This document shows positions 1 through 7,112 of a stretch of DNA of 13,823 nucleotides, piece by piece. Both the position numbers and the translations under genes were made by a program. The notes beneath the pieces were generated by a model, which ran no database searches, had not been told where the DNA came from, and saw nothing but the letters and a program-made list of their open reading frames with translations. Source of the stretch: Desulfobulbaceae bacterium UBA5173 (lineage in GTDB: Bacteria > Desulfobacterota > Desulfobulbia > Desulfobulbales > Desulfobulbaceae); NCBI GenBank assembly GCA_002413355.1, contig DHWV01000023.1, forward strand, positions 1-13,823, read 5' to 3'. Positions within the stretch are counted from its first letter, which is position 1, and every line of letters begins with the position of its first letter.

Positions 1-168
1 GTCGCGGTCACAAGAACAGACTGGGGCAAGGCCTTCAAAGCACGCCTCGCCGACAGCGGCAAACCGCCGATGGTCATTCTCTGCGCTATGATGCGTAAGC
101 TGGTGCATGTCGCCGCAGGTGTCCTCAAATCAGAAAAAATGTTTAATCCAGCCCTGCATGGAGCTTGA
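1..168 (+). CDS. IS110-family transposase, C-terminal end (cut by window edge)
   Basis: This is an open frame from base 1 to a TGA at 166-168 (55 residues visible); the start lies outside the window. The visible part carries the C-terminal signature of IS110/IS116-type transposases (Transposase_20 region): a TDWGKAF segment, then KPPMVILCAMMRKLVHVA, then GVLKSEKMFNP. In this family the C-terminal domain helps a DEDD N-terminal catalytic domain cut and move the element, and the ends usually lack long terminal inverted repeats. The stop lies only 15 bp before the convergent argS stop. ArgS keeps a normal C-terminal ending, so the element probably ends in or very near that gap. The family call is from motif memory, not from a search. 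Confidence 0.85.
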   Translation, partial: VAVTRTDWGKAFKARLADSGKPPMVILCAMMRKLVHVAAGVLKSEKMFNPALHGA

Positions 169-183
169 CTCGGACAACAGTAT
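1..183 (+). mobile_element. Right-hand part of an IS110-type insertion sequence
   Basis: The transposase 3' end defines the right part of an insertion sequence whose left part is outside the window. No terminal inverted repeat can be seen, as expected for IS110. The right boundary is placed no further than 183, because argS begins its stop codon at 184 and its C-terminus looks intact. The exact end cannot be fixed from this sequence. Confidence 0.55.
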
Positions 184-1839
184 CTACATCCTCTCCGGCG
201 TACTCACGCCGACCAGCGCCAGCCCGTTGGCCAGCACGGTCTTAATTCCTCTGCACAAGCAGAGCCGGGCCGCAGTCAGTTGCGGATCCTCAGTCATCAC
301 CTTGTGCTTGTTGTAGAAGGAGTGAAACTGACCGGCCAATTCCATCAGGAAGAAGATGAGCCGATGTGGGGCAAGATCGTTGGCCGCATCTGCGATCAGG
401 CCGGGATACGCGGCCAGCGTTTTGAGGAGCTGATATTCCTCCGGCTCACGCAGACAGTCCAAATTCACATCAGCCAGCTCAGGCACAAGCACGCCGCGTT
501 CCGCTGCCAGCCGCTCAATGGAACAGAGCCGGGCATGGGCGTACTGGACATAATAGACCGGGTTTTCTTGGCTCTGCGCCTTGGCCAGCTCCAGATCAAA
601 CTCAAGCTGCGAATCCGGCTTGCGCATGAGGAAGAAGAAACGGAGCGCGTCAATACCCACCTCGTCGGCCAGCTCATCAACCGTAATAAACGTCGCCTTG
701 CGGGTGGACATTTTTACCTGCTTTCCGCCGCGCATCAGGGTGACAAACTGGTGCATGATCACCTGCACTTTGGACTTGTCGTAGCCAAGGGCCTCAACCC
801 CGGCCAGCACGTCCGGCACTGTGGCGATGTGATCTGAGCCGAAAACGTTAATCATTCGCTCGAAACCGCGCCGGAATTTCTCGCGGTGATAGGCGATGTC
901 CGGCAGGCGATAAGTCGGCTCGCCGGTGTTCTTGATAATCACCCGATCCTGCGCTTGGCCGAACTCGGTGGTCTTGAACCAGGTCGCGCCCTCCTGCTCA
1001 TAAACCAGCCCTTTGGCCCGCAGCGCGGCCACCACGTCCTCGATCAGCCCTTTTTCGTAAAGGTCGTGCTCGTTGTAGTAGGAATCAAAGACGATGCCGA
1101 TGCGCTTGAGCGTCGCGTCAATGTCGGCGAAGATGGCCTCCTGCGCCCGCTTGCGGAAGACATGCAAGTCCGCGTCTTTGAAGCCATCGCCCGCCTCGTC
1201 AATCATCCCTTGGGCAATGTCATACATGTAGCCGCCCTGATAGCCGTCTTCCGGGAACTCGTTCGGCAGGCCGAGCTTTTCTAAATAGCGGGCCTGAAGC
1301 GACGCGCCGAGGACGCGCATCTGCCGCCCGGCATCGTTGAAGTAATACTCGCGGGTGACATCGTAGCCCGCAGCGATGAGCAGGCGGGCGATGCTGTCAC
1401 CGAGGATGGCGTTACGGCCATGCCCGACGCTTAAAGGGCCGGTCGGGTTGGCACTGACAAATTCGACCATCACCTTCATGCGCTTGCCTATGTCGCAGAG
1501 GCCGAATCGCTCCTGTTGCTCGGCAATCGGCGCGAGCACCGAACTCCAGACTGCCGGATTGACGAAGAGATTGACAAAGCCCGGCCCGGCGATTTCCACT
1601 TTGTCAATCAGGGCGGCATCCTGCCGGAGCATGGCGGCGAGCTGCTCGGCGACCTCGCGGGGCTTGCGCAGCTCCTTGCCCGCGACAATCATGGCGAAGT
1701 TGGTGGCGAAATCGCCCTGGCCTTCGTGGCGCGGCGTTTCCAGATTGTAGAGGCCAGCAGCGGAGGCGGACCAGAGGTTCTGCTCCATGCCTTGGCTGAA
1801 GCAGTGGTCAAGAAGGTTTTTCAGTTGTGATCGGATCAT
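184..1839 (-). CDS. argS: Arginine--tRNA ligase
   Basis: Cytoplasmic class I aminoacyl-tRNA synthetase that charges tRNA-Arg with arginine using ATP. The 551-aa product matches the usual bacterial ArgRS length of about 550-580. An N-terminal additional domain covers roughly residues 1-95. The catalytic core has the HIGH-type motif VGHG at 138-141 within NPTGPLSVGHGRNA. The KMSKS-type motif is KMSTR at about 376-380, followed by the family's EVGIDALRFFF segment, and a C-terminal DALR anticodon-binding domain ends in GVSTPERM. The ATG at 1839 is the family's usual start, but the bases before it show no clear Shine-Dalgarno sequence. The toxin gene upstream ends only 16 bp away, so translation or transcription may depend on it. 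The 3' end abuts an IS110 transposase. Confidence 0.97.
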   Translation of the reverse strand: MIRSQLKNLLDHCFSQGMEQNLWSASAAGLYNLETPRHEGQGDFATNFAMIVAGKELRKPREVAEQLAAMLRQDAALIDKVEIAGPGFVNLFVNPAVWSSVLAPIAEQQERFGLCDIGKRMKVMVEFVSANPTGPLSVGHGRNAILGDSIARLLIAAGYDVTREYYFNDAGRQMRVLGASLQARYLEKLGLPNEFPEDGYQGGYMYDIAQGMIDEAGDGFKDADLHVFRKRAQEAIFADIDATLKRIGIVFDSYYNEHDLYEKGLIEDVVAALRAKGLVYEQEGATWFKTTEFGQAQDRVIIKNTGEPTYRLPDIAYHREKFRRGFERMINVFGSDHIATVPDVLAGVEALGYDKSKVQVIMHQFVTLMRGGKQVKMSTRKATFITVDELADEVGIDALRFFFLMRKPDSQLEFDLELAKAQSQENPVYYVQYAHARLCSIERLAAERGVLVPELADVNLDCLREPEEYQLLKTLAAYPGLIADAANDLAPHRLIFFLMELAGQFHSFYNKHKVMTEDPQLTAARLCLCRGIKTVLANGLALVGVSTPERM

Positions 1840-1855
1840 ATTGAATGCGATAGTT

Positions 1856-2302
1856 TCAGGGTTGATTGTCCTGCGCGGTCAACTGTGCGGTCAGCTGGGC
1901 GATTTCATCAATGAGCGCAGGAAGATTCGGCTGCGCGAAGCTCATGTTCGCCGCCGGAACACGATGATGCTTTATATCGGGCGGAATATGTTTATGGTGC
2001 GGATGCGTGCTTGCTAGCTCAGGTGAATCAGGATGCGGCTGCGAGTCATACCAAGCTGTCTTTTCGGCATTATGCCAGATTTCATATCCGTATGATTCAA
2101 TGACAACGGTTCCGTCATCAAATGAAAGGCGTTCATGCGCAGTGATTCGATAACCATGCGCAAAGGCAAGTTCTCCTTGCAGCAGGGCTGATTTTTTTCC
2201 TCTCCTGATCACAATCAATGTAGAACGATGAATGGAAAGAAATTGCTGCTTCAGCGTGTAGATGTATTCTTCGTATTCACGAAGCGACTGAAATGGATTC
2301 AC
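1856..2302 (-). CDS. TumE/DUF6516-family putative toxin
   Basis: A 148-aa protein resembling the TumE (DUF6516) family of toxin-antitoxin proteins. It has an alpha-beta N-terminal half with strands rich in YRI and VVIESYGYEIW (about 50-76), then the signature WYDSQPHP at 84-91 and HPHHKH at 100-105. These match the family's YD-x-HP ... PHHKH pattern. The start is a GTG at 2302 inside the preceding gene, giving a 26-bp overlap. A GGGAGG Shine-Dalgarno sits about 10 bases upstream, so the two genes are translated as a pair. The C-terminal 35 residues after the histidine cluster are low-complexity (LTAQLTAQ) and may be lineage-specific. argS starts 16 bp after the stop. Its target and activity cannot be read from the sequence. 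Confidence 0.75.
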   Translation of the reverse strand: MNPFQSLREYEEYIYTLKQQFLSIHRSTLIVIRRGKKSALLQGELAFAHGYRITAHERLSFDDGTVVIESYGYEIWHNAEKTAWYDSQPHPDSPELASTHPHHKHIPPDIKHHRVPAANMSFAQPNLPALIDEIAQLTAQLTAQDNQP

Positions 2303-2591
2303 GCTGCGCTGTCCTCCCGATCAATCCTGCTATGCTTGCCGTCTGTTCCAAGAGCATCTTCATAGTTTTCCGATACTGCTCCTGACGGCGCAGCAATATC
2401 TTATATGCTCCTGCCCAGTCACTCCAATCTAAAACCCATGCGTCATCTTCAGGCTCTTCGCCTGTCAAGTAGGACTCATAGAATGTCTCGGAAAGGATGC
2501 CGTATTTACGCTCATACACTTCGATATCTTCATGGAGCGCATGAATATCTTCAATAATATCTTTCAGCGTCATGTCAGTTTGCTGGCCCAT
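2277..2591 (-). CDS. Putative antitoxin, partner of the TumE-like toxin
   Basis: A 104-aa acidic, mostly helical protein. Residues 9-45 (IEDIHALHEDIEVYERKYG, then SETFYESYLTGEEPEDD) match small proteins commonly found before DUF6516 genes, which have an ERKYG-x-SEEFY-x-GE-x-DD pattern. A WSDWAGAYKILLRRQEQ segment (56-72) follows, also usual in that group. A long amphipathic helix runs from about 24 to 90. ATG 2591 is preceded by GGAG about 11 bases upstream; an internal ATG at residue 7 is possible. The stop lies inside the toxin gene, an order and overlap typical of type II toxin-antitoxin operons. I see no DNA-binding domain, so autoregulation is uncertain. The antitoxin role is inferred from pairing, not from a known fold. 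Confidence 0.65.
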   Translation of the reverse strand: MGQQTDMTLKDIIEDIHALHEDIEVYERKYGILSETFYESYLTGEEPEDDAWVLDWSDWAGAYKILLRRQEQYRKTMKMLLEQTASIAGLIGRTAQRESISVAS

Positions 2592-2885
2592 AATTCGTAT
2601 TGCTCCATTTTCAGCGTGATGAAATGCTGCGCTGCGCGCTGCATGGTGATTCCAGTCAGCATCTCGTAGCTGACCGTGCCTCTATCTACCCGCCGCCCGG
2701 TGAAAGCGCAAGGGTTTTCCGCCGCTTGCCAGCCGTGAAGTTCTCCGTGCCAGAGTATCTGTTTGATCACGCTGGATTCCGGGGCGATGCGTTTTCTGTA
2801 TTAGATCTCTTGCATAAGCTGTGTTCCATATGGCATGACGATTCAAAAGATTGAGAATGCGCTCATCAAGTCTGAGCAGTTTCAC
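2570..2885 (-). pseudogene. Broken reading frame of unknown function downstream of the methyltransferase relic
   Basis: Two minus-strand frames overlap here. One starts at GTG 2885, overlapping the stop of the methyltransferase fragment as GTGA, and begins MKLLRLDERILNLLNRHA. The other (2770-2570) reads IKQILWHGELHGWQAAENP and ends just inside the antitoxin gene. Read across a frameshift near 2780-2800 they would make one protein of about 100 aa. Overlapping GTGA junctions are typical of operons, so this may be the decayed second gene of the same locus. I do not recognise the family. An alternative is that both are chance open frames in non-coding DNA. Confidence 0.3.
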
Positions 2886-3013
2886 CTGCCCGGCTTATTC
2901 TCCTTGGTAGCGAGCGGCAACAAGCTGGTGGTGTATTTCTGGTACAGATCAAAGAGGAAAGCGACGCGGGCGGCCTGGCCTCGGCGGGAAACGGGAACTG
3001 GGATATCCCGGAT
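2882..3013 (-). pseudogene. C-terminal fragment of a class I SAM-dependent (type IIG-like) DNA methyltransferase
   Basis: The minus-strand frame from 3013 to a TGA at 2882-2884 ends with ARVAFLFDLYQKYTTSLLP followed by a short basic tail. This resembles the extreme C-terminus of large (about 900-aa) MmeI/type IIG-like adenine DNA methyltransferases, which typically end RVEFLFxLYQxYTAPLLP plus a basic tail. The upstream part of that ending (FPFPAEA, about 2997-2977) is in a different frame, so a one-base shift seems to separate it. Stops TGA and TAA at 3014-3019 close the fragment, and there is no start codon. It is therefore a relic. The matching N-terminus lies at 4354-4469 on the same strand. 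The family call is from memory of the pattern and needs a search. Confidence 0.5.
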
Positions 3014-3050
3014 TTATCAAGTGAGCAGGAGCCTCACCGCCAGCTTACGT

Positions 3051-3470
3051 TTAGGCGGAGATGCGGGACATTCTGAATGCTTTGACTTCGGCGATGAACT
3101 CGCTGAAACTGCCCTGATACAGCCAGATCAGGCCGCAGATGCCATACAGAGGCAGCGAGGTGATGAAGTTGTCATACCGCATCAGCTCCAGAACATCAGG
3201 GGCCTTGAAGTGCCAATACAGCCAATAGCTGCCGTCCACTGTGAACCAAGTGTAGAACAGCATCAAAGGGAATTTCCTCCACTTGCGCTGGAGAACGACC
3301 CTCATGCTCCACGGGGCGGTCAAGTAGGTGAGGAACGGCATGATGAGGCTGATGGGAACATCCCAGTCAGGGGCGAGGTTGGCCAACGCGCCGACAATCA
3401 TCAACGACACGCCTGCCAGCAGCGTGAGCAGTTTCCACGGCCTTGCGTATTCAATCAGGAGTGAAGGCAT
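3051..3470 (-). CDS. Small four-helix membrane protein of unknown function
   Basis: A 139-aa hydrophobic protein with four predicted membrane segments at about 13-32, 37-55, 67-87 and 101-119, and a basic stretch (RVVLQRKWRKF) between the second and third. It is rich in Trp and Tyr around the third segment (YTWFTVDGSYWLYWHF). No signal peptide cleavage site is evident; it should sit in the inner membrane. The start is ATG 3470, four bases after GGAG; a TTG one codon upstream is too close to that site. It lies within the span between the two methyltransferase fragments, so it probably arrived by replacement or insertion. No family is recognised. Confidence 0.7.
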   Translation of the reverse strand: MPSLLIEYARPWKLLTLLAGVSLMIVGALANLAPDWDVPISLIMPFLTYLTAPWSMRVVLQRKWRKFPLMLFYTWFTVDGSYWLYWHFKAPDVLELMRYDNFITSLPLYGICGLIWLYQGSFSEFIAEVKAFRMSRISA

Positions 3471-3548
3471 CAAGCTCCTCTCTGCTCAAGAGATGGGCAG
3501 ATCATGCTTCCTTGTGGGCAAACGATAAGGCCGTTTACTCAGCCTATG

Positions 3549-3917
3549 CTACTCAGCTTGATTCTTTTTCTCAAAATAACTGTATGCAGCACGACCGACG
3601 ACTTCGATAAGGCCCGCTGCAATTCCTGCCTTAACTGGTATCGTAAACGGATATCCAATATTTGCCGCCTCCAAACCGGCAATCGCGGCTGCATGTGCCG
3701 CCACCCCAATGCTCGATGCAATACTGGCAGCAACAATACCCTCATCCGAGGAGTCCTTAATACTCACCCCGAACAGTGATCCTATTCTTATTACCATGGC
3801 TATCTCTTGCGCACCAAGTGCTACAGCATCAAGACCGACTGGAAGAGCAGCTGCAATTGCACCACCAGCAATTGCCCACTTATGAATCTCATTAGAATGC
3901 TCATTAGAAATACTCAT
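3549..3917 (-). CDS. Stand-alone DUF697-like (YcjF-type) membrane protein
   Basis: A 122-aa protein with small-residue-rich hydrophobic segments at about 15-32, 60-82 and 88-112. The block LPVGLDAVALGAQEIAMVIRIGSLFGVSI (about 25-53), together with a GYPFTIPVKAG segment and a closing GRAAYSYFEKKNQ, resembles the DUF697 domain often fused to or placed beside membrane-associated GTPases. Here there is no GTPase domain or neighbour. ATG 3917 is preceded by an AGAGGAAGCT ribosome site and, further up, by a well-formed promoter. The stretch is AT-richer than its neighbours, which fits recent acquisition. The family link is moderate; function (possibly envelope stress or membrane association) is not shown. 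Confidence 0.65.
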   Translation of the reverse strand: MSISNEHSNEIHKWAIAGGAIAAALPVGLDAVALGAQEIAMVIRIGSLFGVSIKDSSDEGIVAASIASSIGVAAHAAAIAGLEAANIGYPFTIPVKAGIAAGLIEVVGRAAYSYFEKKNQAE

Positions 3918-3987
3918 AGCTTCCTCTCTGGCAAATTTTAGAATCTGTTACCATATAGATAAAAAAGCTGCGACATTCCGCTCACCA

Positions 3988-4016
3988 ACTTTACGCCCCG
4001 CATCCCCCTCTGTCAA
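3988..4016 (-). promoter_or_regulatory. Sigma70-type promoter for the DUF697-like gene
   Basis: On the minus strand TTGACA (4016-4011) is a perfect -35 box. It is followed after exactly 17 bases by TAAAGT (3993-3988) as the -10 box. Transcription would begin near 3981, giving a leader of about 65 bases before the ATG at 3917. Confidence 0.65.
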
Positions 4017-4050
4017 CTGGGAAATCCCCTTCCTCCCCGCTGCTCCAGGA

Positions 4051-4184
4051 AAAACCTCGCTCGATGTCATCCTACGCCCTCGCTCGATCTCGTATTGTTA
4101 CATCGCTCGATGTTTTTTCTGACATCGAGCATGGTTTTAGTACGAGATCGGGAATGGTTTTCTCATTTCATCGAGCGAGGTTTT
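4051..4184. repeat. Nested inverted-repeat cluster built from a CTCGCTCGATG motif
   Basis: Three perfect inverted repeats sit inside one another. The outer arms are 16 bp (4051-4066 AAAACCTCGCTCGATG with 4169-4184). The middle arms are 10 bp (4085-4094 with 4141-4150), and the inner arms are 9 bp (4105-4113 with 4122-4130, 8-base loop). All arms carry variants of one motif, CTCGCTCGAT, repeated directly at 4056, 4079 and 4102 and inversely at 4124 and 4170. A further direct copy, CTCGCCCGATG, lies at 4193-4203. Single-stranded, the whole 134 bases could fold into one long stem. No protein is encoded in it. It looks like a non-autonomous palindromic repeat; a regulatory or recombination site is an alternative. 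Confidence 0.75.
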
Positions 4185-4212
4185 CTGACGACCTCGCCCG
4201 ATGTTTTTTGAT

Positions 4213-4233
4213 AAGCATGGGAATGCTTTTTTT
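4213..4233 (+). terminator. Short hairpin followed by a T-run
   Basis: AAGCAT (4213-4218), loop GGGA, ATGCTT (4223-4228), running into TTTTTTT to 4233. The stem is only 6 bp and A/T-rich at its base, so it is a weak intrinsic terminator at best. No plus-strand gene precedes it. It could terminate an RNA made from the repeat cluster next to it, or be part of the repeat. Confidence 0.4.
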
Positions 4234-4311
4234 CAGCCATTCATTATGCGGCGGCAGGAGAAAACTATTGACAGGGCGGCGAACTCGTTTTGTCTTGCGC
4301 AGAAGCAAGAT

Positions 4312-4469
4312 TCATGCAGTCATCTCAATCAATTGAATGACAGGAGGCAGGTCAATGCCGAAGATGTGAAAGAACGCATTCCAGAAGGTCTTGGCTTCTG
4401 CGTCTTCAGACACCTCGTCCAAAAGGATAGGGCGCGGGATTTGATTTCGTTCCAGCTGAGTGGAGGCAT
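4312..4469 (-). pseudogene. N-terminal fragment of a class I SAM-dependent (type IIG-like) DNA methyltransferase, frameshifted
   Basis: From ATG 4469 (minus strand) the frame reads MPPLSWNEIKSRALSF, the very characteristic start of a family of large adenine DNA methyltransferases that usually open with M-x-PLSWNEIRxRAxxF. The next conserved part, DAEAKTFWNAFFHIFGI, follows in a different frame (down to 4354); the family normally has EAxxFWNxFFxVFGI here. A small deletion with a frame change, near 4410-4425, separates the two. After FGI the similarity stops and the second frame reaches a TGA at 4312-4314. The catalytic NPPY region is absent. The C-terminal part of the same family is found at 2882-3013, same strand and order. 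Confidence 0.6.
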
Positions 4470-4566
4470 GAGGGGATTGTTGCTTCAGAAACGGCAGTCA
4501 TCTTATGCAGGCGATGACCTTTGAGAGGAATAGCGGAAGATTCTTCGTTCATTCAGCAAACCATCA

Positions 4567-4603
4567 CAACTACACCAAGCCATCTTGCAACCCGGTGTAG
4601 TTG
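4567..4603. terminator. Perfect 10-bp stem-loop 20 bp past lon
   Basis: CAACTACACC (4567-4576) and GGTGTAGTTG (4594-4603) form a perfect stem with a 17-base loop. It lies 20 bp beyond the lon stop on the minus strand, where a transcription end would be expected. No U-tract follows on either strand, so it may act as a 3' end stabiliser or a factor-dependent stop rather than a classical intrinsic terminator. Confidence 0.45.
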
Positions 4604-4623
4604 CAGCGTGATCGGGGAATCCG

Positions 4624-7029
4624 TCACAGCTCCTTGCGCTCAGGCTTCTTAAAGCTGCCCAAGGTAAGCTGAATCACCTCGTCCATGTGACTAACCGGGT
4701 GGAAGGTGAGCTTTTTGCGCATCTCCTCCGGGATTTCCACCAAGTCCTTCTCGTTGTCCTTGGGGATGATGACCTTGGTGATTCCAGCCCGCAGTGCAGC
4801 CAGTGCTTTTTCCTTCAATCCGCCAATGGGCAGCACTCGTCCGCGCAGGGTCACTTCGCCAGTCATGGCGATGCCTTTGCTCACCTTTTGCCCGGTGATG
4901 GCCGAACACAGGGCGGTGGTCATGGTGATGCCTGCGGACGGCCCGTCTTTGGGAATCGCGCCGGCCGGGACGTGGATGTGGATGTCCCGCGACTCGAAGA
5001 AGCCTTTCTCAACGCCCAGCTCGTCGCTGCGGCTGCGGCAGTAGGTCAGGGCTGCCTGCGCCGATTCCTTCATCACCTCGCCCAGCTTGCCGGTGAGGAT
5101 CAGGCCGCCTTTGCCCGGCACAATTGAGGTCTCGATATGCAGCAGCGCGCCGCCCACCGAAGTCCACGCCAAACCGACCGCCAAGCCCGGCTGGGCAAGG
5201 GTGTCCAGCTCCGCGTCCGGCAGATATTTCGGCGGGCCAAGATACTTTTCCACGGTGTTCTTTGAGATCGCATACGGCCCTTTGCCGCCCTCGGCGATCT
5301 TGCGGGCCAGCTTGCGGCAGATGCGGCCCAGCTCCCGCTCCAGATTGCGTACCCCAGCCTCTTCGGTGTAGCTGCTGATGATCAGATCAATGATGCTGTC
5401 GTCCATCTTGACCTGACTGAGTTTGATGCCGTTCTCCTTGGCCTGGCGCGGCAGGAGGTAGGTGCGGGCGATGGCCTTCTTCTCCTCCTGGGTGTAGCCT
5501 GCGATTTCGATCACTTCCATCCGGTCCATCAGCGGGCCGGGGATGGTGTCGGTGCGGTTGGCCGTGGTGATAAACATGACCTTAGACAGATCAAAGGGCA
5601 TGTTCAGGTAATGATCGGAGAAGGTGTTATTCTGCTCCGGGTCAAGCACTTCAAGCAGGGCTGAGGAGGGATCGCCCCGGTAGTCGGAGCCGACCTTGTC
5701 GATCTCGTCCATCATGAAGATGGGATTGCAGGTGCCCGCACTCTTCAAGCCTTGGAGAATGCGGCCCGGCATCGCGCCGATATACGTTCGCCGGTGGCCG
5801 CGAATCTCAGCCTCGTCGCGCATTCCGCCCAGCGAGAGCCGGTAGAACTTGCGGCCCATCGCCCGCGCAACCGCCTTACCCAAGGAGGTCTTGCCCACAC
5901 CTGGTGGCCCGACAAAGCAGAGGATCGGCCCCTTGGTCTCGGTGTTCAGCTTGCGCACCGCGAGGAATTCAAGGATGCGCTCCTTAACCTTTTCCAAGCC
6001 GAAGTGGTCTTCATCCAGCACCTTGGCCGCCTTGACCAGATCAAGCAGGTCAGTGGAAGTTTTCTTCCACGGCAGGTCAACGATCCACTCAATGTAGGTG
6101 CGGATGATGTTGGCCTCGGAGGCATCCGGGTGCATCATCTCCAGCCGCTTCAGCTCCTTGAGTGCTTCTTTGCGGGCGTGCTTGGGCAGCTTCTTCTTGG
6201 TGATCTTCTTGTTCAGCTCCTCGATGTCCTCAGTGTAGGAGTCGTCATCACCCAGCTCCTTTTTCAAGGCCTGCATCTGCTCGCGCAGGTAATACTCCCG
6301 CTGGGATTTGGACATCTCCTCGCGCGCGTCAGACTGAATCTTGGCCTGCACCGCTGCCACTTCCAGCTCTTTGTTGAGCAGGTTGGCGACCAAGCGCAGC
6401 CGCTCTAACGGATCAACCGTCTCCAAGATTTTCTGCGACTCGGCCACCTTGAGGCGGAGGTTGGAACCGACCAAATCAGCCAGCCTACCCGGCTCCTCAA
6501 TGCCGTTGACAACACCCATCAAATCAGCGGAAAGGATGCCGCGCAGGGACATGATTTTCTCGGTCTGCTCCCGCACCAAGCGCATCAGGGCCTCAATCTC
6601 AATAGTGACTGGCCCGGTCTCCTCCTCCTCAACCAAGCTGATGCCGACCCGGAAATGCGGCTCTTTCTGCTTGCAGTCGATGATTTTGGCCTTGGCCAGT
6701 GCCTGCACCAGCACCTTTAGCCTGCCATCCGGTAGCTTGAGGCTGCGCATGATCTGCACCACCATGCCCACCTCGTACAGATCCTCCTGCTCCGGCTTGT
6801 CGCTGGAGGCCTCTTTCTGCGTGACCAGCATCAGCATCTTGTTGCCGCTCATCGCCTCGTTTACGGCGGAGACAGAGCTGGGCCGTCCGACAAAAAGCGG
6901 CAGGATCATGTAGTTGAAAACCACCACATCCCGCACCGCCATCATCGGCAGTTCTTCCGGGATATCCGCGTCCTGAACGTTGTCCGCAAAATCGTCCATG
7001 CTGCTGGACAATGAATCGTCACTCTGCAA
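4624..7029 (-). CDS. lon: ATP-dependent Lon protease (endopeptidase La)
   Basis: Cytosolic ATP-dependent serine protease that degrades misfolded and short-lived regulatory proteins; it works as a hexamer. The 801-aa product has the N-terminal substrate-binding domain (about 25-225), a coiled helical region rich in Lys/Glu (about 230-320) and the AAA+ module with Walker A GPPGVGKT at 374-381. Walker B (FMMDEIDK) and the C-terminal protease domain follow. The catalytic Ser is S698 in DGPSAG and the partner Lys is K741 in GGLKEKAL, 43 residues apart as in E. coli Lon. The start is a TTG at 7029, supported by a strong AGGAGG at 7037-7042, seven bases upstream; the first ATG (6999) has no such site. 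Divergent from the beta-helix gene. Confidence 0.97.
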   Translation of the reverse strand: MQSDDSLSSSMDDFADNVQDADIPEELPMMAVRDVVVFNYMILPLFVGRPSSVSAVNEAMSGNKMLMLVTQKEASSDKPEQEDLYEVGMVVQIMRSLKLPDGRLKVLVQALAKAKIIDCKQKEPHFRVGISLVEEEETGPVTIEIEALMRLVREQTEKIMSLRGILSADLMGVVNGIEEPGRLADLVGSNLRLKVAESQKILETVDPLERLRLVANLLNKELEVAAVQAKIQSDAREEMSKSQREYYLREQMQALKKELGDDDSYTEDIEELNKKITKKKLPKHARKEALKELKRLEMMHPDASEANIIRTYIEWIVDLPWKKTSTDLLDLVKAAKVLDEDHFGLEKVKERILEFLAVRKLNTETKGPILCFVGPPGVGKTSLGKAVARAMGRKFYRLSLGGMRDEAEIRGHRRTYIGAMPGRILQGLKSAGTCNPIFMMDEIDKVGSDYRGDPSSALLEVLDPEQNNTFSDHYLNMPFDLSKVMFITTANRTDTIPGPLMDRMEVIEIAGYTQEEKKAIARTYLLPRQAKENGIKLSQVKMDDSIIDLIISSYTEEAGVRNLERELGRICRKLARKIAEGGKGPYAISKNTVEKYLGPPKYLPDAELDTLAQPGLAVGLAWTSVGGALLHIETSIVPGKGGLILTGKLGEVMKESAQAALTYCRSRSDELGVEKGFFESRDIHIHVPAGAIPKDGPSAGITMTTALCSAITGQKVSKGIAMTGEVTLRGRVLPIGGLKEKALAALRAGITKVIIPKDNEKDLVEIPEEMRKKLTFHPVSHMDEVIQLTLGSFKKPERKEL

Positions 7030-7112
7030 TTCTTTTCCTCCTGAGATCAGGAAATTATCAGCAAGACTCCGTGCCCTGCCCGCAGACCGGCGGTGCTTTG
7101 CTGCATCAATGG

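Noticed and set aside
280..837. 185-aa plus-strand open frame and several others opposite argS
   Set aside because: These are complements of a clearly conserved argS; GC-rich codons create long antisense frames. No ribosome site or family pattern.
2835..3464. 209-aa plus-strand frame
   Set aside because: Its larger part is antisense to the membrane protein at 3051-3470. Its first part covers the methyltransferase C-terminal relic, which reads better on the minus strand.
4051..4209. CRISPR array
   Set aside because: Repeat copies are both direct and inverted, uneven in spacing (about 20-50 bp) and imperfect, with no cas gene nearby.
4201..4524. 107-aa plus-strand frame
   Set aside because: Antisense to the methyltransferase N-terminal fragment; the recognisable motif is on the minus strand.
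5752..6408. 218-aa plus-strand frame opposite lon
   Set aside because: Shadow of the conserved Lon coding sequence in another frame; composition is not protein-like.
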